A stretch of 64,000 bases of DNA from Montifringilla adamsi (lineage: Eukaryota > Chordata > Aves > Passeriformes > Passeridae), in NCBI GenBank assembly GCA_017590115.1, contig JAGGNK010008670.1:7030541-7094540 (forward strand), given 5' to 3'. A program made the translations under genes and the position numbers. Shown here piece after piece: positions 24,301 to 39,300 of the stretch. Under the pieces are notes generated by a model. It worked only from the letters and a program-made list of their open reading frames with translations, was not told the DNA's origin and searched no databases. Each line of letters opens with the position of its first letter. The stretch's first letter is position 1.

Positions 24301-27300
24301 CTTGGTTCAGTGTGTTGAAGAGAGTGAAAGCTGTGTGCTCCCGGCCTTGTCTTGGCCTGCCTGCAGTGTTTTCAGGATGATGCTTCACTGTCACTAAGAT
24401 GATGAAGTACTTGACAGAATCACAGATGGCTGAGGCTGGCAGAGGCTGTGGGAGTTCACCTGCTCCACACCTCTGCTCAGTTGGGGCCACCTAGAGCCAG
24501 TTGCCCATGTCCAGATGGCTTTTCAGTATCTCTTGAGGATGGAAACTCTACAGCCTCCCAAACAACCTGAGCTTCTGCTTAGTCACTCTCACAGTAGAAA
24601 AAAAAGTTTTCTGACGTTCATACAGAAATTCCCATATTCCCATTTGCGCCATTTCCTCTGGACCTGCCAGTTGTGGAGAGTCTTAGAAGAACAAGACAAA
24701 AACTTCAGTTTTACTCAGTATCTCCATCAGCTCATTCGTATGTGCTCACTTGTATGCAGATTAAGAGCCCTGCTGATGCACATTATTCATGATTTCCCAT
24801 GTCAGCTTCCCTGAAGTAGTGTGGGCTTTACAGTAAGACCAAAGTACATAAATTGAACATCAGATCAATTCCTCTGACTGAGCCTTTCAGTGCCATTTAA
24901 CAACTCTGTATTCTTCCTTGTAGGACCTTAGCTGTGCTGGAAAATGGGCTCTGGTGTGCTGCAGGCCCTTGTAAGTTCTACAGTAGTAGAACTACTTATG
25001 CAAGGGAAAAAAACCCTATGAATTAAAATGGAGCTTGAACCTTAATTTACAGGTGTACAAGTGTTTCCTTGTTGGCCCGTTCCTCTTTCAAGAGGTTCAG
25101 TTGTTCTGCTAACAGGACTAAGCAAAATGCTGGTAGCAGGAGTTGGCAGTGGCCTCAAGGCAGACACAAGACAAAGTATTACTAAGGGGAAAAAATTATT
25201 AATGACAAGTACACACCATTTCTCCACATGTAGAGCCAAAGCTTGATGAGCAACTCTGTGGGAGTGAAGGTTTATGCATCAATGAAAATACAATTATTTT
25301 TAAAATTTTTCTTACAGTTTTTAATTAGTGGCTTTGCAAACAACTTGAGTTGCTCTGAGTGGTTTTTAACTTGATGGTTATTAAAGTAGGAAATTGTCAT
25401 TAGGAGTGTAGCTTGCACACTGCTCATACCCAATTACTACACCAGGAAACTAACTGGAATGACCTTTGGTTTTTTCTTTAAATATCTTAACTGTGTTATG
25501 ACTGTCAGCATTTTTTTATTGCATCTAGCCCTACATCTATATGGGTGGGAGATTTTAGACACTTTAAAGTTGTTCCTGATCAGTTGAAAGTTGTGTAGTC
25601 TTACAAGAAGCAGCTGTAGTTATTGTTGCTGTTGGTGAGCCGTTTGCTTTAGCCTTTTAGTCTGATGGAAGGGAGATGCCAGAGGGAGTGGTTATTGATT
25701 TTTGAGGTACGTGGTCAATGGAGGGTGTCTTCCAGAAGTTTTGCCCTTTTGGAGGATGCTTAGGAAGAACCCAGTGTAACAGATGAGTCATTGAGACAAA
25801 TTCAGTGCTGAGGCTCTTGCACAACTGTCAGAACAACCCTTGGATATACATGTAATTGTGATTGTGGATGGAAGTAAGCAGTGATGTCATAAATTAAACT
25901 GTAATTGCTGGAGCTGATGTGATAGTTCAGAATATTTTTCTTTCCTGATACCTGCTTATAGTGTTTGTGTTTTGCAGTAAGCCACAGCTGCTTGCTTCTA
26001 TCAGTTCCTTGTATAAACAGGTGTAGCTGATCACTTATAATGAAAGTAATACCAAGTTCAGTTTTTCTTGTCAAGTGGTTTGTGTATTTACAAGTTTCTT
26101 TTGTTTGCTTTCTTTTTTTTTTTTCTCCTCTGAGGGCTCAGTATGAGATACATCTTTCAGCAATAATTAGTTCATGTGTTTGTTACCCAAAACAGTTGTG
26201 TTTCAGTGTTCGTTAGAAATACCAAGGGTTCTTGCATCTGAAAAGGAGTGAAAGGCTCGGTAATTGGATATAGGCTGCTTGACCTTTATGTCAGTGGTTC
26301 AGGAACAGTCCGTGGTACCAGATGCCGAAGTGTTTGCTGTTAGAAATTGGCTCAGCAGTGGGTAAGGTGATATTAATACAGTTTTAGTGTGCAGGTATGT
26401 GTGACTCAAAGGCCAACACAGTGGCTGTCCCTGGAAAGAAAGTTTGCAACTAAACTAACAGCATCTCATTTTTACATTGGATCACCCTACTTGGGGGTCA
26501 GATAAATTTACAGAAAGTAGGATATGGAGAGAACTTGGATTGCATCTACCTGTTTTACAGATTTTGTGACTTTGTCTGGAATTGGTGGAATTGGATTAAA
26601 AGGAAAAAAAAGTGTGTGTGCATATACACACACAGACATACAGTTCACTGTAAGGGCACTTCAGTAAGTCTTGATCCGTTTATGTTATCAGCAGATCCTA
26701 ATCCTAAAGCCATGAGCAAAACTCAAGTAAAAGGGAAAGAGTGTGTGTGGGTGTCTGTTATGAAATGAGGAAGTCTCAGCTGCAGTGATTTTGGTGCAGA
26801 TGATTGGTGGAGAGTTTCCTGCCCCCTTGTTACCCTGCACACCCTGTCCAGCCGCAGGTTGGATCCCTTGGCTCTCCCATCCCGTCCCTCTGCAGGTGCT
26901 GGTGTTGGGAGCCCAGCTCCTGCCAAGTGAGTGGCAGAGACAGGTCTGAGCCCAGGAGCCTGTGGAGGCAGCAGGACATTAATAGCCCGTAGTACAGTAC
27001 AGACTCCTGCTGCTCCAGGCAGGGCATACATGGACAGCCAGGGAGCCAGGGGTGACTGACACTCGTGTCTGCACACGCCGAATCAGAGGTCTGGCAAGAT
27101 GAAGTCATGTCAACTTTTCTTCCCCTCTTGCCCTATGCAGATTTGTGTGTGCTATAAAATACACACAAAGGTTATGTGTAAGCTCACTTGCTGATACTGC
27201 AATTCCTCAGTTTTTTTGATGCCACTGTGTTTATTGATGATGTGTTTGGCCGTGTCCTGTTAGCTCTGCCTCATCACCCAAGGTACATGGAATGATATGT

Positions 27301-30300
27301 TAGGAACAGAACTCTTCAAGCTTAGAAACTGGCATTATCTGTCTTTGGCAACACTGCTAAGTTAAATTTCAGTAACAGAGTACATTGTTCCTTAGAGATA
27401 AAGTTAAGGTGATGGATCATTACTTAATTTAGTAGAGAATGTTTTTGACACAGTATCAGGCATCGCTAGTGCAAATCTATTTATATAGGTTACCTCACAA
27501 ATAAAGACCTCCTTCAAAACTCCCCAATTGAAAACCAGGTTATTTAGTTTTCTGGTTTATGTTCATCATGCCTCTTCTGGAAAATATCCTTGTGAATTTA
27601 TAGGATTTACTATAAAGTCCTTTTTCTATTGTGAAATACCAAAATACCCTAATGACACAAGTTTTGTTGTAAAATCTTTTTTTTAAATTTAATTATCATA
27701 GGCTCCATGAAGACTTCTTTTAAAACTACACTAAATTTCATCCTGCATGAAGTCTCTTTCTGGCTTTATCTGGAAGTTGTACGTGACAGCTGATAATGTG
27801 TATGGGCAGGGTTGAATGCCATACCAAAGTCATACTCAGGAAGTTTTGCTTTCAGAAAATGCTGTAATGGTACTTTTGACATCCTTCTTGATGATTTCTT
27901 AGAAAACTATTTAAAAGCCATACTGAATTCTCATTAGTTTTATTACAAATGGACCGTACAGTCCATAATACCTCCTAGACTGCTGTGCTTCATTTGCTGT
28001 AAGTGTGATCTCATCCCCACTGTAGAGAAATTGATAGTAGTCAGAAATAAATGTATATAGTTAGACTCTAACCAGAATTTCCTCAGGCCTCACAACAGTA
28101 AAATTATTTAATAGTTATGTCACTTTTTTTGATACTTTACATATGTGCATTTGTGACTGAAGTGCATACTTGATAGATATTGTGCTTGATTATACTAGGG
28201 AGTGAAAGTTTGGGAATGCCAAGTGAGAAAGCTGTGCAGGTAATTCCAAGGCAGTTGCTGCCTACGTGTCTGCCAGCAGTGAGTCTGCATTACCTTCTCC
28301 TGTGGGAGGGAAGAGCAGTGTGCACACTTTGAACTGAAAGACTTCCTTCCGTGAAGGAGTTCCTGAAACCCATATGGTGTTGTAAAATGTGTAGACTCTT
28401 TGTTGGAATTTGTACTTTGGATTTTATTAAAAATTGTCCTTGTTTCTGTTTATGCAGCTGACGTTTGTGCAGTGTCAGCTGTTGGTGTGCTGAGAGCTGT
28501 GTCTCACTCGGCATTACTGTTCCACTTCAGCTTTGGCATTCTTCAGTGGCACCTTAGCTCGAAAATTGGTTGTGACTGTTAAACCTGTCTGTACCTTACA
28601 CAGAAACCCACACTTCACCTGGGCGTGGGCTAATTGTCTGAAATCCTCAAAAGTCAATTCAGTTGGATTCCTTTTTTGCACTTCTTTAGTCTTATTAATG
28701 AAATCTGTAGGCAATGGATTCATTACTTAACTTTACAGAGCATTAAGTTCTGAATGTTAATCAGATGTTTTATGATATCTGAATTGGAATCTGTCTTGAT
28801 TCTGAAGTTTTACTTTTCAGCAAAGGAAAGAACTGAATTCAGTTCCACAGAATAAATTTTTAGTTACTACAGGCTGCCCTTAGAAACACATTGAGCACTG
28901 TGACAACACAACGGGAATAGAAGACCAGGTTCAGCTATGAAATAAAGTAGCATAATGAGGCAGAGACTAGTATTGAATCACAGACTCTTGGAATGCAGAT
29001 AAATGGCTGTCTCTAGTAGGGAGTTAATCTCTCCCTGTAAATACTCCTGTCTGTTGATAAGTTGTCGTGTAGCAGAATTCTGGACTGCATGAAGTTGATT
29101 CATAGCATGAAGTGCTATGACTTCAGTGTTTTGCCCCTGTATAGAATTTGGATGATTTGTAGTAGAGAAACTCCTATTTCCTGCACTGTATGCCATGTTC
29201 ATTTGTCCCTGTGCTGGGGTACATCTGAAGGGAACTGCTGGTAGCATGAATTTGGTAGAAGTTCTGCTTTATCTCTATTGCTGGCTTACACATGCTTTAG
29301 GCAGTAAAATTTTAAATGCTCTTTGCATCTTTAAACAGACATAACTTTATACTCCCATCCAGTTTCCTTGAAACTGAAAGTCCCTGATTCTGGGTGTATT
29401 TTACTCTCAACTGTTTCACTTGCTCACGTTTCAGATGAGATTTGCCTGCCTTCCCTTGCAGTGGCAGGATGGCCTTAGAGAGGGTTTATTTTATTAGGAG
29501 CACACTAGGTGGTTCAACAAGATGATTTCTGGTGACCTGCTTTGTTGAGGGCTACCAGTGTGCTTTCTGCTAGAACCAGTCTTTTGTGTTGCTGACAGAT
29601 GGGTTTGAGGGAAGCTCAGGGAGCAGAAAAGCAGGTTTTGAGCAAATTCTTTCAGAGCATTGGCCGAGTATGAGCTCAGGTAAAAGGAGATTGGTTTTTC
29701 TAGGCCCTTTGCAGCCAGCTGTCAGTGTGGGCTCCTTTACTGTCCGTCATTACATGGAGGGATCGACTGTGTCAAAATTTATCTTTCCCTGAGCTGACAC
29801 ATAATACCTCAGTGGTGCTTGCACAGCTGCTATGTTCTTCGTCCTCCTCAGTTGTCAGTTTCTTAAATGGATATAATCCATTCAGCAGATTTCCTGGAAC
29901 TTCTTTCTCTGAACACAGCTATGCAGCTTTCTTACTCCTTTGAAGCTGCAGGGTCCTCCTTCACCACCTCTGTTTGGGCGAATAAGGCTGCAGCGAAGGC
30001 AGGAGTACTGTTCTTTTTATCTTCTAATTAATTTTTTCAGCACACCTACCCTCCTTAATCAATAAATGTAGCAGCTCTAATTTCTGCATGGATACTTGGG
30101 TATAACTCTGTGAGCTTGATCTTTAAGGTTTTGGTATAATGAATGCCCCCTAAATGTAAGCACAAAAAATCCATGAAATACTGTATTATCTTTGTTTTCC
30201 TGGGAGGTCCTACAGGGCTTTGGCCTCATCCAGTCCCCAATTTAGTACCTGAAAGATGATACCATAACTGGCTGTGTGGCAGCCTCTACTGCCAAATGTG

Positions 30301-33300
30301 ATTCAAACTGGCTACTGGACTGCTGGGGGGGGGACAGTTGTTTAGGATTCAGTTTGTGTTGGGTGGAGCACCAGTGAAGCACATAGCTCTGTGCACAGCT
30401 GTTGGAATAACTGTTTTTGTCTGGATCTGTCTCATTCTGTTCCTGTAAAACACCTGTGCACACCTCTGGGCAGAGTAAGAAAGTCGTGCTAGTGAGTTCA
30501 GTTGGAAATGAGCTGGTCAGACTTGAGCAGTCATTGGAAGCAGTCCCTGCACTCTGCACATCTTGGAACAGCCAGCTAAGAATATCAGCAAGCTCCTGCA
30601 AAGAGTGGGAGTGTGTTTAGGAGCTTTCTGAAAATGGAACCTCAGTGGTAGTCTTAGCTCAGGTTCAGGCTGTATTGAAATTGCTGCCTTTTTGATTTCA
30701 CATCCATTCTTGTAACAAAAATGTTTTTGTTTTAGGGATTTATCAAAGATGTTCATGAGGACTCCCTCACAGTTGCATTTGAAAACAAGTAAGTATTTTA
30801 TTTTTAGAATAATTATTTGAATATTAGGTTATTTCAATTTTGTGCTTTTGCTGTTTTTTGGGGGTTTTTTTGTTTAATTGTTTTCCTTTAAGAGGAAGCA
30901 GATTTCATTAGATACAGTTCTAGAAGTACAGGCTCACTATTCTGTTCAGCTTCCATGAATTGCCTTCTTGAATCTGTATCAGAATTCAGTTCATCAGTTA
31001 CACAGTCCTGTACATTCTTTGGTATCTTTAGTGATGCCCATAGGTGTGACATCCAAATTTAATTAATATAGGGATCAGTGGCGCAGGCTTGAGATTCTTA
31101 CACAAAAGCAGGAAAAGATGGAAAATGCCGAAGTACTCAAATGAGCAGTTCTGTGTCTGCTGTCTGGAATGCTGACCAGTATTCTCAACCAGAGAAAAGT
31201 AAAAATACTTTTCACCTAATGGTGATTTTTTTTCTTTTAACTATTAGGATGATAAATATACATATATTTCCAGTCAAAATACCTATTGTGGAAAAGAGTG
31301 CAGATCTGTTAGCAAATCTTGAAAAATAATTTTTCATTAAGTCCATTTAATGTATAAACATAGCAGTACTGCTGGGAAATTGTAGTGGCAAGCCAAGGGT
31401 TGGTAAAGTACAAACGAGTACCTGTTCAGTGTTCTGACTGATAACACTGTGGATTACCTGGGAGATCTCAGTGCTAATTCCAAATACTCTGTGAGCTACA
31501 TCCTCTTTCCTGTTTCTCTTCCAGTTACTAGGTGGAGAGCCTATAAAATGTGTCACCTTTTGATGTGAAAATTGTTATAACCTTTGCCAGCTCTAACCTG
31601 TAGATTAGTCTTTGAGCCTTTCTTGAAGAAAGATTGCTGGGTAATGGAGGTAATGCTAGGGAGTATGCAAGTGTGTCTTTATAAATAGTATGTATAATCC
31701 TGCTGACATAATCCAAGGTGTGTATGTGTGTACCTATATACACGTGTGAAAAGAAATCCCTGGTGGAGAGGGGGGACATAAGTAATCCTGGGGTTTATTC
31801 TGCAAAACCCAGTGTTTCTTTCTTTCTTACCTATGCTTTCTAGTCCTTCTTTTATGAAGACAGTTAGAAGGTGAGGTGGCAACCATAATTTACACTAACA
31901 CTGAGGTGGTTATGGAACCTGTTACTGTCTCCTAGGTTTTCATATTCTCACCCCAAAACCCAACAAACAAAAAAAAAATTAAACCCAACAAACAAAAAAT
32001 TAAACCCCTATCCATGGCCTAAGAAGATGTGACAAATCATGAGTTTCATCTTCAACATTTATATTACTTTCTAAAGAAAAGTAATTACTTATCTTTGCAT
32101 TTAAGATCCTTCCTTTGATTTCAGAAACTAAATAAGCTAAAGGAAGTGCCAGGGGCTCACAGCAGGAGTTGAGTTGTTGGCAAACGCATTTCTAGTGTTT
32201 AGTATCCATATCATCCGTGTGTTCTACAGAAAGTCTGGCAGCAGCAGCCATGTTTCAAAAACGATGGGCTGCAGCATATGTGGAGTGTTCTGTTGACTAA
32301 AAATAGATCTGATCAGGAAGTGTGTACACAGTCAAATTGTTCTGTGACGTAAATCTGATCAATTCTTATGCTTTTTACAGAGTTAAATTCATAAGGGCTT
32401 TAGTGGAACCAAAACTGGCAAGAGTGTCCTGTGCTGAGAGCATCAGTGTTGTGATAGTGATAATCACTAACAAATACACACATCTACCCCACAATAGGCA
32501 GTCTAAACTGTCACTTTGCATTTTCTGCTATTATTATCCAATCTTTATCTACAGCTATTGTAGGGTTCCCAAAGTTAAGTGTACCAGCACAAACTGCTAA
32601 TGATGATTTTGTGGCCATAGCAACACTCAGTCTCTGGGCAGGTAATCTTAACTCTTTTAAGAGGTAAGGAGACAAGGAACAAATGCAGAAGCTTCAGGAC
32701 CTGTAAACTTTTATTACTGTTGGATGGAAAATTGGATCTTGAGTTTGATGGATCTACAGTTTCACAGAGGCTCATTGGAGTTTGAAGCTGCTGTATTGCA
32801 AGAGAGGCTTCTGTGTTACAAGAAGCAAGAACCTCCTTTTTTTTGTGATTTGTGCCCTGTAGCTTAGGCATCAGTTTTGTCAGATGGTCTTAGTAGGTCG
32901 TTTGTATCCCATCACAAGTAATTTCTTAAAACACCTTGGTTTGTATTTCACCAGTGAGGTGCTCTGATTCTGGGCTTAGAAAGTTTTGCCACCAAAACTT
33001 GGACTTGTATTCTGAGAGCTGAGCCTTCTGTGCACTTTTCTGCTGTGTGCTTCCTCCACTGGCAGGGAGGGGAAGGAAAAACCCAAGCTGAGATTAGTAA
33101 CTGTTTGCAACATGGACAATTTAATTGCAACTGGATTTTTTTGCCAGCCCCCTTCACCATTTCTCAGAAATAGAATGTGATTTAATTAACATTTTGTGGA
33201 TGAAATACCTTCCAACCTAAACAAAAGCTATCCATGTCCTAAAATCCTCAAGGCTGTAGAGGCTGATACTTGATCCTCTGAGATCAAATCCAGCTGTTAG

Positions 33301-36300
33301 CCCTGCACCATGGTGTTCACCACTATGGTAGTGCCACAGCCATGTGTCCTTGGAACACCTCTGGGAATGGAGATTCCACCACCTCCCTGGGCAGCCCATG
33401 CTAATGTCTGACCACCCTTTCTGTGAAGAAATTTTTCCTACTATCAGTCTGAACCTCCCTGGCACAGCTTGACACCGTTTCTTCTCAGGTCCCTCTGAGC
33501 CTCCTTTTCTCTAGGCCAGCCCACCCTCAGCTTCCTCAGCTGCTCCTCATTTGACACTGTTTCTTCTCAGGTCCCTCTGAGCCTCCTTTTCTCTAGGCCA
33601 GCCCACCCCCCCGCCAGCTTCCTCAGCTGCTCCTCACCAGATCTGTCCTCCAGAGTCTTCACCTTGTCCTTCTCAGGATGTGTTCCAGCACCTCAGTAAT
33701 AATCTTCATGCATTTTTGTTGTTTTTCAAACTATAATTTAAAGAAAAAGCTTATTATATTGTCTAGATTAAAACTATGATATGTAGCATCTTTATTAAGT
33801 GAGGTACTTGAGTGTAAGCTGTGGTTTCTGAGCAAACATGCAAATGTATCTATCTCCTCTTCTGGGAAGTTGCAGAAGTGCTCCTTATGCTCAGCCTTGT
33901 TCTACTAATGCAGGCTGCTCTGTCTGCAGGTTATTAAAAAGTTAGCGAAGCAAGTGACTTGCAGTAATCCTTACTGTTACAAGGTGGTTGGTTCTGATTC
34001 TGTTGGTGTCTAATGTGAATCAGATGGGCAGAAATGGTGGACATTGCAGTGCTTTGACAGATACCATTAAAAGTCCCTCAGATATTCTAAATTAATACAG
34101 ATTTTTTGAAGGATCTTTCCCCTGGTTTTATTTCAACCTTTAGTGGGATTTCTGACTAAGAGTGAGGAACAGCTGATGGCATTCTGTGACATTCACAGAG
34201 TAGAAGGAGAAAGAATTTCAGGAGAACACAGTGGATTTCATTGCTCCAGTAGTCTTCATAAAATGCACTGGAAAATACACTGCTACAAATAAAATACTTT
34301 TGTACAGCCAACTGTAGTAAAACAAACAGACTTGCTGTATAAGGAAGTAAACCTTTATTTTGTATGCCTAGAAGTAGTAGGTGTTGATAAGCAGATATAA
34401 AGATATATTTTGATCTGAATCTGTTACTGGGGAACATCAGCAAATTTGCACATGGAAAGTTTTGTTGATGATTGGAGTCAGATTTTCCTGAAATACATAA
34501 AAATTTGGTGGTAAGCAGTTGAAATGTTAAATATGAGGTGGAGAAGTGAATGAACTCCATACTGGACTGCAAAGCTGAGCTTAAATCTATATAAGGGCTC
34601 TATGATTTGAGCAGTAGGAATGTTAACTACATCGTATGATATCTTTCACTGGAGTTTTATGAAAGCTATTAGTTAAATTTTTCAGTTAATTTGAAAATTT
34701 TGGTGTTAAATGTCTTCCTAGATACTACGTTTGTCTTGCCATGATTATGTTGTTCGTCTGCTAAAAGATTTTCTTGCTAGCCATAAGAAAACAGACCTCA
34801 TTATATGGAAAGAAAGAATTTTAATGAAACAGAATTCTAAACTAAAAAAAAACCCAGAAAAATATGAGAATTAATGCGCAATGCTTCTTCAACTTGCAGT
34901 TGGCAACCAGAGCGCCAGGTGCCCTTCAATGAAGTCAGATTACCACCACCCCCTGATATCAAGAAAGAAATTGGTGAAGGAGATGAGGTGGAGGTGAGTG
35001 AATGCTCGTGAGCTGTGCTGGTCTGGAACTGATTGTCCATTCCAGGCAGTGATGAGGGGTGTAAGGGCATTACCAAGGTGAAGGTTTAAAATGGAGCATG
35101 TCTCTACACATGGGTTTATTAGAATGTCAGTGAAGCTCTGACATTTCAGTTTTCCAACAAAACTGCCAGTGGAACATTTTTCAAAATCGAAAACTTAAAA
35201 TAGCTGAGAAGCTTTTAATTCTGACCAAAAAATGTAGGCAGTTTTCTTTTTTGGCCTGAAATGTAAAGTGTTGGAAATCTTTGATATGGAGATGTAATAA
35301 AGGTCCTCCGATAGCAAGAGTTTTAACCCAGATGAAATGTCTGGTACAGTCTGCTAGGAAACTCTATGAATTACGGTGTTCTGCAGAGAGAGAGTGTTAA
35401 TAGGAGTGATGTATTAAATCTAGAAATCAAAATATGCATGTTCTGTACCCTGCTCATTCTAGTGTCATGAGTGATTCAGTTTAACTTCTGGGGGTTTTTC
35501 TGTACTTGTCCTTAAAATCAAAGTCATGAGTTTCCTTCACTGAGGATACTGTCGTTCTTTAGGGCAACTAATCTAAGAAAAAAATCATAGGTGCTGGGCT
35601 TTTCTGTTAATTTGAAATACTTTGTCTTTGTTAGATGTAAAGGGTTATTTTCCACTTCCTCCCTGCTGTAAAGCTCATTCAGTCTGCATGCAAATGACTT
35701 AGGCCTATCAGAAGTGTATGAGGCGCAGATGAAACCTCAGGATGAGAAAACTGGGTTTCAGAAGTCCTCTGTACTATGGCTGGTCATGCATTAACTTAGT
35801 AGTGTTTTTTAATATGGGGCATGTAGTCATGTGATAACTTGGTTCATTTCAGTAGTTCTTGGTTTATCAAGTAAGCCAAGGGCAAAACAGAAATCTGAAT
35901 TTTGGAGTTAGTTCTATGTGTGGACTTCCAGTTTGAAGACAGTGTTTGAATTTACTGAGGAATTGCCCCCAAACAAATATTTTGCCAAAGTTCTATCTTC
36001 CTTTAAAAATTTCCTTTGACTTGTCAGTAATTTATACAAAGGAAGTCTGTTCACAGTCCTTGTAGTGCAAGAAGGATGAGAGTAGAATACGGTTTCATTT
36101 CAGTGAAAATTAGAAAAGTTGTGTGGTTCTTTCTTCATTATACATGCACATAAGTGAATTATGTTTGAATGTGCTTTCAGTGGTTCTTACTACTTTCATT
36201 TCCAGGTATATTCTAGGGCAAATGACCAAGAGCCTTGTGGCTGGTGGCTGGCAAAAGTTCGAATGATGAAAGGAGAGGTAAATTATTTTAAAACTTACTG

Positions 36301-39300
36301 ATTTCATGCTTTCATGTGAAATACAGTAAATAGAAGTTCTTTGTAATGAAAAAGCTTTGAATGAAGTACTACAAAAACATGACAAAAGAGAATTATAAGT
36401 TGTGACCACCTTGGAATGACCTTTGCTGCATTGCACAGCAGAGGGTCATGCCCTCAGAGCTGAGCAAGTGACTTCCATTATCTGCAGTTTAATTGCTTGA
36501 AGGACTGAAGGCATGCACAAGGACAGGATTTCTGACAAACCTGTTTTGTGTAGTAAACTTGGTGCTGAAAATGAGGTAAAGCACCTGTGGTTAAAAGCTG
36601 TAAATTAGGCCTGACTATTGCTGAAGGTGGCTGTGGGTTGGTTTTTGTATGTATGTTTTTACTGAGTGTAGTGGAAGGACACTGCTTGTTTTGTTTTTAG
36701 ATGTGTCAAGTTTTTATTTTACTATAAATAGATGGTTGTTTGCAGCTGCCAAGTAACTTGCAGATTCAGACAATTGAGCATATAGAGGTGTGGCAGTGTT
36801 TGACCCAGTCTCATTAAAGCTTTATTTTGTGAAATGCCAGCAAGAGAATTGAAATTCATAGTGGGGAGAGTCCTGTGTTTTGATGCTTTTGTTGTATCAG
36901 ATTCCTAAAACAAAAGGAAACGGTATTGAGAAAAAATAATTGTCCAATTTCTAGTGTTGTTTAAAAGCTGTTAACAAATACCAGCTTTTGTTGAGCTCTG
37001 TAAGGGCAAGGTGGTAGTAAAGACCTACCAGAGGAAGATTCTGTGTGTTGATCCATGTGAATAAACAGCTCATTAAGAAATCAAGATAAAAGGAGGCAAA
37101 CTGATTTAAATGATAGTTTGTCATTTGTAGCTAGTAGGCTTTCTTAAATGTCACAGAAATTTGAAATTTTTATATTAGTTAGCTTGCTGTGCTGTTTATT
37201 TTCAGAAAAAGTCATAGAAGTAAAATTTTTTACTAGTTTTTAATTTCCTAGATTTTACAGGCAAAAAAAGTTTTTCACCCTGATTGTCAAATCAGTTATT
37301 TTAGGGAATTGTCCCTGGAAAGAACCTCACAGTTCATGTTGGCTTCTTTGTACAGTCTTTAACACTGTTCTATATTTAGATTTTTTTCTGTAGGGTTAAT
37401 ACTAAATTCACAAACAACCCATGTGTCCAAGAATTTGTTGCTTCTGATTGTTCTGATATCCAGAGTTATCTTTAACTATAGAAGTTGAGTTTTTAGAGCA
37501 TGTAGAGGTAGATCTCTTAAATGCAGTTGCAGTTTAGCATTTATTGTTCCTTATTATTACTTGAGGTAGTAATGATACATTGATACATTTCAAAGCAGCT
37601 TTGTATAATTTGGGTGATACTTAAAACTTGTAGTTAGAAAAAAGTGTGTCATTGAGAGAGTGATTTCCTTTTTATGGATATTGAGCAAATTGTGTTGAGA
37701 CAAACAGATCCCAGTTTGGAGGGAGGAAGAGAGAGAGAATGTACTGCTGCACCCCTAAATTGCACCTAGGTGGAAGGGAGGAGAGGAGAGGAATCCCTAG
37801 CACAGAGCCAGGCTTGCAGGGATGCTGTGCACAAAGCTTCTTTAAAGTTGCATGTGTTGGGTGGAAGCGTAGGAGTAGATTATTTGTAACTTAAATCTTC
37901 TTAGTTCTCTTGCCCTCCTAAATTTGGCAGTGTGTTTCAAAAAGATGGAGTTTCTGTATTGATTTTGATCTTACATGATTCCCAGGTAGTTTACCCATTA
38001 AATCAATGGATTCACTTTGTTTGTTTTAGTGGTGCAGAGTAGATATTTCTGTGAAGAAGTGTTCTCTGATACATTTTAGAATTGGAGCTCCAGTAAACAT
38101 TTTGGGTTTCGGAACTTGAACTGAACTAGTGAAAATATTTGAAAGAGATGGGCATGAGAAAAATCGATCCAAGATGCTATTGTGGGGGACTGGAGACTGT
38201 GCTGATAACAATGCCCTGACTTCAGTAAAGGAGCACAGGGATGCTGAAATATATCCAGGCTCATTTGTGTAGAAATGTCTCATTGTTCAGGGTTTTGTTT
38301 ATGTATTCATATTTTGTGCTTCCTTGCTGGTGCTGGTAATTTTACTGTGTCTTTGTTGTTCCTTACTGAAGTTCTTATTTTAAAAAAAAACTCTCCCAGT
38401 TTTATGTCATTGAATACGCTGCTTGTGATGCCACTTACAATGAAATTGTCACTTACGAGCGACTGCGACCTGTGAATCAGAACAAAACTGTCAAAAAGAA
38501 CACCTTCTTCAAGTGCACAGTGGATGTTCCTGAAGACCTGAGAGATGCGTGAGTAGCTCTGCACACTTCAAGAAGGCTTTCACTTTATGGAAAGGGGAAA
38601 CAGAAGCTCACTTGGCTTCTGTTTTAGAGGCTGATTTACAGGTCCATGAAGAGCCTTAAGGGTGATTAGGGCTAAGGTAGCTCATTTAGAAGCTGCTGAC
38701 TGGGACCCCTGCTGAGCTTTCAGGGTGGGGACAGAAGGGAAGTTCGTAGGTGGGAACTCAGTGCCTGTACAGGTGATGCACTTCACAGTGGGCCTGTTAC
38801 TGAGGCTTTCCAGGTAACCCTGCTGCCATAGAATCCGCAGAGAAACTGGAGCCATGCTGAGGAGAATGGGAACTTTCCTTTTTCTGAACAGTCTTTGCCA
38901 TAAACTCCTGAACGTTCTTGGTCTGATTATCTCATTACGTGTTCAGTTTTGATGCAGCTTGTTGAAATAACAATAATTTTGTCTCCTTAGGTGTGCTAAT
39001 GAAAATGCACATAAAGATTTCAAGAAAGCTGTGGGAGCATGTCGAATTTTTTATCATGCTGAAACTGCTCAACTAATAATACTGGTAAGTAATTGTTTCT
39101 ATATAAATGTTCTATGAATTACCAGTTTATAAGAAATACGTAGCTAGCTGTATGTGTATATGGAAAATGGTTTAATTTGTCAAGCTATGTAAATTGTGAG
39201 AGATTTTGTATAAGTAGATGTATTTAATCTTTGGGTGTAAGGCCTCCAATGTATACAACCTAAATTTAGGAGCAGCTTTGAGTCTCATTGTTTGTATGAC

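Larger units (their letters stand above)
21333..30735 (+). other. FXR1: FXR1 intron 1 (9.4 kb)
   Basis: Largest intron of the gene. It contains the 3' half of the CpG island, the 71-base gap, a CR1 fragment near 24.4-24.7 kb, a GC-rich patch at about 26,790-27,090, and a cluster of minus-strand open frames between 28,290 and 30,601 whose origin I cannot identify (see findings). Otherwise unremarkable AT-rich intron sequence. Confidence 0.9.
30789..34899 (+). other. FXR1: FXR1 intron 2
   Basis: 4.1 kb. Holds a tandem repeat near 31,955-32,010 and a CR1 fragment with an internal duplication at about 33,200-33,710. No other gene is visible. Confidence 0.9.
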
